NCBI GenBank assembly: GCA_963921935.1
Contig: OY998175.1
Location: 173,945,262 to 174,009,261, forward strand
Source of the DNA: Galeruca laticollis
Taxonomy: Eukaryota; Arthropoda; Insecta; Coleoptera; Chrysomelidae
DNA: 64,000 nt
Direction of reading: 5' to 3'
Shown: positions 55,470 to 64,000 of the stretch, one piece after another
How the letters are laid out: each line of letters starts with the position of its first letter
Numbering within the stretch: position 1 is the first letter of the stretch
Translations under genes and position numbers: made by a program
The notes under the pieces: model-generated
What the model saw: the letters and a program-made list of their open reading frames with translations, nothing else
Database searches by the model: none
What the model was told of the DNA's origin: nothing

Positions 55470-56200
55470 AAAAAACACTTACAATGGAAAATAGCGACAT
55501 GGAATAGAAGAACGAATTCCAAAAAATGCAGGTTAACATACTAGGAATAACAGAAACAAAAAAAAGAAACACGGAATACAAAAACTAGCAGAAGATAATA
55601 TACTAATATACAGTGGAGTAGCACAAGGAAAAAGAGCAGCAGCAGGAGTAGGACTTTTAATACATAAAAAACTAGAATCACAAATATTAAACTGGAAAGC
55701 ATGTTTAGAACGGTTATTAACTGTAGAGATGGAAGCGGAGAAAAGCCAAAAGGAAACAATAATAGTAGTATACGGACCAAACGAAGATGATAAAGCGAAT
55801 AATGAGCAAATATTCTGGGATGAATTGACAGAAATGATAGAAAAATCAGAAGGTAGATTGTACATAATAGTTGATTTTAACAGTACAGTCGGTCAAAAAG
55901 ATGAAGAATATGAAACAGTTATAGGAGAATATGCGGAAAATATTAGGAATAATAATGGGAGGAGAATGCTTGATTTTTGTCTAATAAATGATTTGATAAT
56001 AACTAATACATGGTTCCAACATAAGGACATCCACAAATACAGAAGAGAAGTAGAGGGCAGAAACGAAAAATCAATAATAGATCATAAACTAATAGATAGA
56101 CATTACAAGGAGAGAACCAGAAATCGGCAGTGATCATTTTGTAGTAGAATCCAAATTTAAAGAAGACGAAATGGGAAGATACATAAATGCAACAACAAAA
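55470..56200 (+). pseudogene. LINE AP endonuclease, broken
   Basis: WKIATWN (about 55485) starts the fold, but the next part is shortened. ILGITETKKRNTEY (about 55540) carries the catalytic Glu. ILIYSGVAQGKRAAAGVGLL follows, then (55729 on) KETIIVVYGPNEDD, RLYIIVDFNSTVGQ (normally G-D-F-N; here V-D-F-N), NGRRMLDFCLINDLIITNTW, and finally SIIDHKLIDR and a GSDHFVVE-like end (about 56130-56150). Nicks target DNA in LINE retrotransposition. Frame changes at about 55720 and 56125. Confidence 0.75.
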
Positions 56201-56699
56201 AAAGAAAAAGTCCAGCATGAAACAATAAAAACGTACAAACTAGGAGAGAAAAAATAACACAGAAATACGAACAGGAAGTTAATAAAAAACTTGATTATAA
56301 ACAAATTAGAAACAAAAATATAGAGGATGAATGGAACTACTTTAAAAACATCATAATAGATACCCGCAAGAGAAGTGTGCGGGATAAACACAAAATTGAG
56401 CCATATGAAACAAACTGCGTGGTGGACTAAAGAAATAAAAAACCAAGTGAAACTAAAAAAACTACCATGGAAACAATACCTATCTATTAGAACGCAGAAA
56501 AATATAATAACTATAAGGAAGAGAAAAGAAAACTAAAAAACCGATTAAAGCATCGAAGAAATTTGGAGAAAAAATAGAAGATGACGCTAAAGCAAACCAG
56601 AAACTTTTTTATAACGCATCAAAGAATATGAGATCAGAAAAGAAGCAGGAATCATATTTTATGAAAAATAAGAATGATGAAATATTAACAGAAGAGGAA

Positions 56700-57457
56700 C
56701 AAATCATACAAAGATGGACAGAGAAGTGCTCCCAACTGACTGGCAGAAGGCGCTCATTGCACCAATTTTTAAAAAAGGAGATGTGAAAGACTGCAATAAC
56801 TATCGAGGGATAACATTAATTAACATCGTGATGAAAATAATGGAAAAAGTGCTAGAAAAAAGAATAATATCGACAATAGAAGATACATTAGAAGAATCGT
56901 GAAGTGGATTTAAAAGTGGAAGAAGTACGCAAGACCACATATTCACTATAAAACAGATAACAGAAAAAGCAATAAAAGAAAAAAACTAACTGTTCGTAGC
57001 TTTTTTGGATCTAGAAAAAGCCTTTGATACAGTACCTAGAGAGAGATTGTGAAGAATACTAGCAGAAAGAGGAATAAATGGGAAACTGATACGAATAATA
57101 CAAACGATTTATAACAACAACGAGAAAGCCGTCATGAAAAATAACAAAATATCCGAAAATTTCAATACAAATATAGGACTAAGACCAGGGGGGAGCCGAA
57201 GCCCGTTATTATTTATTATGTACGAGATTATTAAGAGATGCACAACACTAAGTAAAAAAGTATGTGTCGGCCATTTGCAATTATGCAGAGTAAACATCAG
57301 TGAGGGAGTATTTGCAGACGAAGTGATATTAATAGCCAAAAATGAAAAAGAGCTACAAGAAAATATGAATGTGTGGAAAATGGTACTGTGAGATATGGGT
57401 ATGAATATAAACAAAAATAGAACAAAAGTGATAGTCATTGGAAGCGAAAAAGTAGAA

Positions 57458-57513
<56 letters not shown>

Positions 57514-58100
57514 TCCGACAGAATAGAACAGATAAAACATATTCAATACCTTGGAACAATAATAGACGAAAACGGAACACAAGAAGCCGATATTAATAAA
57601 ACTAACAAACTATACTATGCCATAAACAATAAGTTCATAAATAAAAAAGAAATATCTAAAGATACTAAATTAAAAGTATTCAAAACAATATACCGATCAA
57701 TCCTCACATTTGTCTGCGAAACATGGATATTAACAGAACAATAAAAAAGTAAAATACAGGTGACAGAAATCAAATATTAATAAGAAGAGTAATAGCTGTA
57801 ACAAAAAAGGACAGAATGAAAAACATAGATATAAGAAAAGACCTACTTAAGAATTTATAGAAGAAAGACAACTGCAATGGTGGGGACATTTACAGCGTAT
57901 GGATGAAAGAAGAGCGGTTAAGAGAGTGTGGAAAGCAAGGATTGTGAAAAATAAAAAGAGAGGCTGGCCATCGAAGACGTGGGATAAAGTAATAGCTGGA
58001 TTTATGGAAAAAATAGGAAGAAACTTGAACGAGGCCAAGGACTTAGCTCTGAACAGAAAAGAGTGGAAAAAATTAATCATGAAAGGAAAAAAAACATAAC
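56700..58100 (+). pseudogene. LINE reverse transcriptase, broken
   Basis: LPTDWQKALIAPIFKKGDVK (56727 on) and NYRGITLINIVMKIMEKVL are RT blocks 0-2. After a stop comes SGFKSGRSTQDHIFTIKQI, then VAFLDLEKAFDTVPRERL (first catalytic Asp), RPGGSRSPLLFIMYEII, and EGVFADEVILIAKNEKEL. Here the (Y/F)ADD box reads F-A-D-E. MGMNINKNRTKVIVIGSEKV then runs into a (TA)n tract (57462-57510). The RT sequence resumes with DSDRIEQIKHIQYLGTIIDE, KLKVFKTIYRSILTFVCETW, and later a block with WGHLQR- and GWPSKTW-like sequence (to about 58090). Confidence 0.8.
57462..57510. repeat. (TA)n microsatellite inside the LINE RT frame
   Basis: About 49 bp of pure TA between the KTKVIVIGSEK block and the YLGTI block. It adds Tyr-Ile codons in the middle of a conserved protein. 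Confidence 0.95.
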
Positions 58101-58134
58101 ACCCTACACCACTAAATGGTAGATGGAATTTCAG

Positions 58135-58135
<1 letters not shown>

Positions 58136-58187
<52 letters not shown>

Positions 58188-58193
58188 AGCAAC

Positions 58194-58251
<58 letters not shown>
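58136..58251. repeat. (TA)n microsatellites at the LINE 3' end
   Basis: Two TA tracts (58136-58183 and 58198-58251) separated by AATAAGCAACGAATATA. They follow directly after the LINE 3' sequence. Confidence 0.95.
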
Positions 58252-58254
<3 letters not shown>

Positions 58255-58977
58255 GCCCCACGTTTCGGGCGACAGGATTTATTATAATTATATTTATCAA
58301 TATATGAATATTATAATTATAATTTTATTTTGCTCCACGCTGCAGGGACATATTTGTTATAATTATAAATATTGTATGTATACAATTTATTTTTTAAATT
58401 CAATTTAGATAAATAAGGTGTATTACTATTTAGTTAAAAGTTATAGGACGCCAACTTACCATTAATAGGCAAGTAAAATTTGATATAATTATTCAGACCT
58501 TATTAAAATTACCATGAAAAAAATATGCAAATATATTTACTCCGGCTCCATACAAAATCTCTTATTTTCAGGGAGTCGGTTCTTGAAAAGATGGCAGTAT
58601 TAAATTATATCTTTTGTTTTTTTTATTTAAATTCAAATTTGTTTACAATTTAATATTTATATTTTAAATTTTAATTAAAGAAACACCTTGTATGCTAATT
58701 TCTTTAGTTTAACCGAAATTCATCATATTCAATCTTTTTACTAATTCAATCTCAATTTAATAATCAAATCTCTTACCTTTTTTTATACAGGAACTGCTTA
58801 TTTTTGTATTCCTCAAAGAAGTATCTTTGTTTTGGATTATTTTTTCCAATACTAAAATTACCTTATAAAAGAAGTATGTTAAAATTACAATTACCAAAAA
58901 AAAATTCAATGTCATATGATCCTAGAAATAAAAAAAATTACTCAATCACGAAACTTCTTTCAAATTAACCAGACCTT
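58252..58977. other. No gene; short diverged duplication
   Basis: CCCCACGTTTCGGGCGACAG (58256) and CTCCACGCTGCAGGGACATA (58332) head two related segments ending TATAATTATA. No coding signal. Confidence 0.4.
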
Positions 58978-59311
58978 TCTCAAATTATTCTCCTCCTTCC
59001 TCAAAATATTCTGAATATATTTTATTTGTGTATATTAAATGTGTTACGTTACTCTCATGTATTTCTTCACCAACCTTCCATCATTCCAAAATATTTTATC
59101 TCACTTATCAATATAATGTTTTATTTTCAAATTATTTATTAGATTCTCAAATTAGTCTCCTATTGCTCAAAATCTTCTAAATATGTTTTATTTATGTATA
59201 ATAACTGTCTTACATTAATTTCATGTATTTCTTCATCAACCTTCCATCATTGAAAAATATTTCATACGTTTTCAATATACTGTTTTAGTTTCGAATTATA
59301 TACGTTATATT
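58978..59311. repeat. 167-bp tandem duplication
   Basis: TCTCAAATTATTCTCCTCC (58978) recurs as TCTCAAATTAGTCTCCTAT (59145). CATGTATTTCTTCACCAACC recurs at the same offset. Two copies, about 80% alike by eye. Confidence 0.8.
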
Positions 59312-60284
59312 ATTCGTATTGACTTTAATGTTGTTAATTTTCAATATTTTAATCGTATCCACTCTATTTCATATTTTTTTTTCTTTTGCAAAATTTTTCT
59401 TGTCAAAAATATTCTGTCAAGTACCTAGCTTCTCTTTTCAACAAACTCCATCCTAACTTAACTACCTATTTTTTAAAGGATTGTTTGCATAAATTTCTAT
59501 TTTAATAAATGTCATGTACTGTCAAACCCCAAAACATCATAAACATTCTCACATAATTCTATAAATCATACTTTCAGCCATCTGCAAAACTAACAGCCAA
59601 ACAGGACTATGTGACGGTAAAAATCCTGGACGTTCACTCAACATCTGCATAGGTTTGTTTATATCACATGGAGAATATAATTGGATAAGTACACAAGCCG
59701 CTATCATCAACATTCGACAAGCAGCCAGCACAGTTCGTCCTCCATTCTCACACGTTAGATCCATCTATCTACAAATAATACGCTGCACACCACATTCACT
59801 ACTGACATTCATAATAAAACATACCACAAAATTTTACGATTATAATAATATGGGAAGTATATTGTAACAAATCTTTCAGAAGTAGTTTGTGCACGTAATA
59901 AAAATTATTAATTGGTAGACAAGAAATGACAGAGAAAATGCGACATGTACAAGAAGTATGAATGAACTTGTTGATAAAAATGTAGGACAAAATATATCAA
60001 TATTAGATTTTATTCAATGGAAATTAACTGATAAAATATTAATAACACAATTGCATTGAATATATAATTTTCTTTTCAAATCATTTTTTATCTAACACAA
60101 TTCTCATTTCTGATTCCCGAAGACTTGTGTCAGACGTTAGCTCGAGTTTCACAGCTTCGTGTAGGACCTACACTCACAAATTTCTAATTACAACCACATT
60201 CACAAATACAACTTTCTTTTAAGTAATTAAATATAAAATGTATTATCAACACATGTCACTACCATGGTGGGACAACCTGTATGT

Positions 60285-60334
<50 letters not shown>

Positions 60335-62879
60335 GGATTGTTATTGTTGTATACTTTGCCGACAATACCACTATAATTGTTATATTATCAATTTAATATA
60401 TTCAACTCTAGTATAGCTAGCTCAGTAATGAAATAAAGAAAAATTTTTATGTATTTATATATTTAGGTAGAGAGAATGAGAAACTCTTACTACTCTTTGG
60501 GTTCCGGAAGTGATTTTAACTCTTTATCTCCAACACTTTATATATGAATCATTCAAATAACTTTTACTATATTTTATTTTATATTATTTGGTGCGCCTAT
60601 GGATAGAAAATTTCAATATAGCAATCGATTCCAAATGTCACTCATATCAGTTGAAGTAATATATATATGAAAACAATGATTTCATGAATACATTTATTAC
60701 TACACATATATTATATGAGTCAAGAAATATGTATTATCAATTTAAACAAAGTGATGAAATCTTATATGCTAATATAAAATTATTAAGTCGAAAAATGAAA
60801 ATTGTTCAATAGAAATGGTAAGTACTTAAGTTTCTGTTATCAGTTTTATCAGAACCTTTTTTTTTAAATTTTAATAGTTTCAGATTCTATTTCTTTTGAC
60901 TTTTACCATAGATGTACATCTGTAACCTAAATGTTGGTACCAACAAAGACAAATTAAACACTAACCTGATTCACAATCCACTCATCTTCCTTTCTTGAAG
61001 AGTTATCTTCCCAAAAACAAGCTGTGGACAGGTCCGCCGACCTTATAATGCTTCTTTACAGGATTTCTTATTTCAGGAAACAAATATTTTTGATTTCTAT
61101 TAGTTTCTAGCTTCTTAGATTTAATTGCTCTATAATGTTTATTTCAGTAACTTTCCATTAAGTATCATCTCCAATTGAATTGATTGAATTTTTTAAATAT
61201 TCATTTTATTCTGACATCACCTCCAATAACTTGTATGTCTTGTTTCATCTATTGTATGTAGCTTCTTATATCTTCATTTGTTTGGACCTTTTTAGTACAA
61301 ATTTCTTAGTTCTTATCTAAATTTCTTATAATTTTATCTCCAATACTCTATTTCATCTCCGCATCTCAAAATTCTTTTTCAACAACCACCCGCCTTTCTT
61401 TTTATTTTTCGTTGCTATCCGAAATCATAAATATCTTGATTTCCGATTCATTTTCTAATTCCTAATATATAATTACAAACCATAAAATTCACATCTTTCT
61501 TGACTCAATAAATATAGATTTCTATGGTTCTGCTTCTTTTTCAATTTATAACCTTATTCCAGTCAATTTATAAAATGATTTTTTTTGACATTTCTGACAT
61601 TATTTGATATATATAACCAAAACTCTCTAAATGTTGAATAATTAAGTTATTACATGTTTATTTATTGTATCTATTATTAATGTTCAATGAATATTTTTAG
61701 AATATGGATTACATGTTTCTTTTAATTAAGGAATTTTGATTTATAACTTGTTATTTATTACTTACAATGGATTGTCGATATGCTTCTTAAATGAACTACT
61801 GTGTTTAAAGGTAAGTTTTATCCTTTTTATTCAAATTTCTTATTACTATTGCTCATATATTGTATTCCATTATGAATAGATTACTTCATCAATAAATTCT
61901 TTTGGTATCATATTAAAGATATTGAATCAAATGTTCCAAACTTCAATATATTTGTGAGAGTGAGAATTTCAAATATACTTCCATCTAAGTAGTGAAGAAC
62001 TATCTCCTCTATATATATATTTTTTACTTTTATAAGGTAATAGATATTATGTATCCTGATCAAAATAGGTGCTAATAATTCTCTAACACTTAACAGATGA
62101 TGTATATATGCTCCAGAATATTTTGTACATGTAAGACATATACAGTTTTTTTTTAAATACTGCATTAAATCTTCTGTATATTGGAAATATTTTCATTAAC
62201 CGATACTGGTTTATATAATTCTGTGTAGTATGCTGATATGAGTTATATTATTTTAGTTTCTGTGTTCTTGAATTATGTTCAAATCCCCTCAAATTTAAAT
62301 TTTAAGAGTTCTCAATACCTTGAGATCTTCTTCACATTTAAATTTCCAATTTAAAATTAATTCTTTTTTTTCTGGAGGCAAATCTAAATTTGTGTATTAT
62401 CCTTCTTTCATTATGTTCTTTGAATACGGCGATTAATTTCCCAATCTATTATTATATCTCTATTATATCTCTAATACCTATCATATATCTACACTAAATC
62501 TAACTATTTATAAATTAGCAACATAATATTATCTATTCAATAATTATCAACATATCTCAAAATTATCTTGAATCAAATTAAACTATTATTCCTAATTCCC
62601 ATAAAACTTCTTAAATCTACTATATCTATTGAAATTTCACGTAACGTACTGTTATTTGTTATTCTAAAATTCCCTATATACATGTTGATCAATTTCTTCT
62701 ATGATCTGTAATATTTCAACTATCTTTTATTCTACTCTGCCTAAACAACTTACATGGAACTGGATATGATTTTACTTTAACATTTCTCAGTATTCTTCTC
62801 CTTTATTACATCGATATTTTAGTTAAGCAACCCTTAGTTCCTTCGAAATTCTTTTGTTATACGTCTTTAATAATTCATT
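59312..62879. other. No recognised gene; one (TA)n tract
   Basis: Very AT-rich. A (TA)n tract lies at 60290-60328. Short frames such as 59764-59549 (minus) and 62165-61908 (minus) have no motif. I see no RNA gene, repeat family or coding exon that I can defend. Confidence 0.4.
60290..60328. repeat. (TA)n microsatellite
   Basis: Pure TA over about 39 bp. Confidence 0.95.
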
Positions 62880-63960
62880 TATAACTTCATAATATTCTTC
62901 ATTACAATCTGTCCAATTACCATTACTTTTCACATCTTCTATTTATTCTATCTCACACTCATAATGATTAGCCAGTGTAATTTCTTTTTCAATCAATCCT
63001 TCATATTTCATCATCAAACTCTTCACTTTCTCTTCATATTCCTTGTTTCCACTCACTAACTCCAATTCTACCATAATTCCATTCCTCTTTATATTCCATA
63101 ACTTCCTATTATCCTGTTCAATTGCCAATACTTCCATATTTACCTCCTCAAATTCAATTATTTTACCATTTAATTCTATCTATCTATTCAAAATCAATTA
63201 TTTCCTCATATTTCATCAATTCATCAATAACTATGTCTGTTTCTAACTTCTTCATCGACTATGCTTACATATCAACTTCTTTTTCATCCTTTAATTCAAT
63301 CTTTTGTATCATATATTTGCCTAGTTCATATAACTTCCGTCCGTTTGTTCCTATAAATGTAATTATTTCATCCTGTCCATCTATTTTGTTGCTTAATTTC
63401 ATTTCTATTTTCATTATCATATCTTCTATCAAAGTTTCCAAAATTTCTTCTATTCTCACAATACTTGTTGTCATAAATTTTATCTCCATTTCCATAAATT
63501 CGTTTTTTATTTCTGTAACTTCTATTTTCATTTCCATAATTCATATCAACATGTCTATCATTTCTTCTATCATCAATCCATGTTTATATAATTTCTATTT
63601 AAATATGTTTTTAAATATTACTTGTTAATCATAAACCTTTTATGTACACATCGTTTTTATATCCATTGTTTCGCATGTACAATTCCTTTTCGTTTTCCAG
63701 ATTTCGTTCCCATAATCCTGTCATATAATTCAATTTTATTTTCTTTTCCTAAACTTTGTCTTATTCTCTTCTCTTATTGTTTGATTCCCTATTGGTTTCT
63801 GTAACTTCTTTCTGTTCACCACCATAATTTTTTTAATTTTGAAGTCCCATATCTCATCAATTTCTTCCCATAAATGCATTGAAATTTGCATCTCAAATTC
63901 TTCCATCTCATTGAAGTTGCTTTTTATTATTTTCATATCCACCATAATCTCAATTCGATT
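62880..63960 (-). other. Charged coiled-coil-like frames, unidentified
   Basis: Purine-rich on the minus strand. Open pieces lie at 63945-63736, 63537-63265 (90 codons, heptad-like Met/Ile/Glu/Lys content, GQDEIITFIGTNGRKLYELG) and 63137-62943. They look like parts of one broken Lys/Glu-rich protein, perhaps a retroelement ORF1 or gag-like product. The composition recalls 12480-13560 (minus), but I cannot show homology by eye. The window ends before the 5' end. Confidence 0.25.
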
Positions 63961-64000
63961 TCTTTCATTTCCAATTCTCTTAATAAATATTCTTGGATCA

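Larger units (their letters stand above)
54240..58135 (+). mobile_element. Non-LTR retrotransposon (LINE), degraded
   Basis: ORF1 (54402-55031), endonuclease (55470-56200), linker, reverse transcriptase (56710 to about 57770) and a C-terminal block to about 58100. A (TA)n tract follows at the 3' end. The order is that of an APE-type LINE with a separate ORF1. Multiple stops and deletions, including loss of the start of the RT domain near 56700, make it inert. Clade is uncertain (RTE- or L1-like features). Confidence 0.8.

Noticed and set aside
63122..63628. 168-codon plus-strand frame
   Set aside because: Its Ser/Phe/Ile composition is the antisense of Lys/Glu-rich minus frames, and it has no motif or start context.

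Overview
This window looks like a stretch of AT-rich insect nuclear genome made almost entirely of decayed, nested transposable elements. The insect assignment rests on the mix of families (piggyBac-like, jerky/pogo-like, a CGGBP1-type hAT-like element, an insect-type Ty3/gypsy element, GIY-YIG Penelope-like elements, RTE/CR1- and I-like LINEs), on long (TA)n microsatellites, and on one short CCTAA run. The species cannot be named. I see no confident single-copy host gene and no functional tRNA or rRNA gene. Nearly every coding trace is broken by stops or frameshifts. The main open frame of any length is a 262-codon Penelope-like C-terminus.

Layout. 1.2-4.7 kb: a piggyBac-like remnant (minus) abutting a hAT-like remnant (plus), then hairpin repeats. 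6.56-9.61 kb: a complete-length jerky/pogo-type DNA transposon with matching terminal inverted repeats and TA flanks, a decayed DDE transposase and a duplicated C-terminal module. 10.1-11.5 kb: an 83-bp tandem repeat and a tRNA-Leu-like Pol III promoter relic. 12-20 kb: LINE debris. One minus-strand LINE (14.3-18.05 kb) appears to be interrupted by an I-like fragment and by Penelope terminal pieces. 20.46-22.88 kb: a second TA-flanked element with a 26-bp inverted repeat. 24.9-26.6 kb: a Penelope-like element bracketed by (TA)n tracts. 28.1-30.8 kb: a second piggyBac-like pseudogene and an unidentified repetitive insect gene family. 31.3-33.6 kb: a 2.3-kb non-autonomous element.

34.56-40.3 kb holds a Ty3/gypsy retrotransposon whose 5' LTR and gag start, with upstream flank, are tandemly duplicated as a 1,084-bp unit. 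A 174-bp satellite follows. 41.3-53.3 kb: inverted-repeat elements, a hammerhead-like Penelope terminus, a KRBA2-like integrase relic, a Penelope-like copy with terminal repeats in inverted orientation, and a 521-bp MITE. 53.56-53.98 kb: a 40-bp satellite in exact register. 54.2-58.1 kb: a broken LINE (ORF1, endonuclease, reverse transcriptase) with a (TA)n tract inside the reverse transcriptase. 58.25 kb to the end: AT-rich sequence with one 167-bp tandem duplication and purine-rich coiled-coil-like frames on the minus strand.

The genes do not form a pathway. The window records successive insertions and local duplications. The most interesting signals are the hammerhead-ribozyme-like motifs in Penelope-like termini, the inverted Penelope structure, the near-identical 1,084-bp tandem duplication, and the phased 40-bp satellite.
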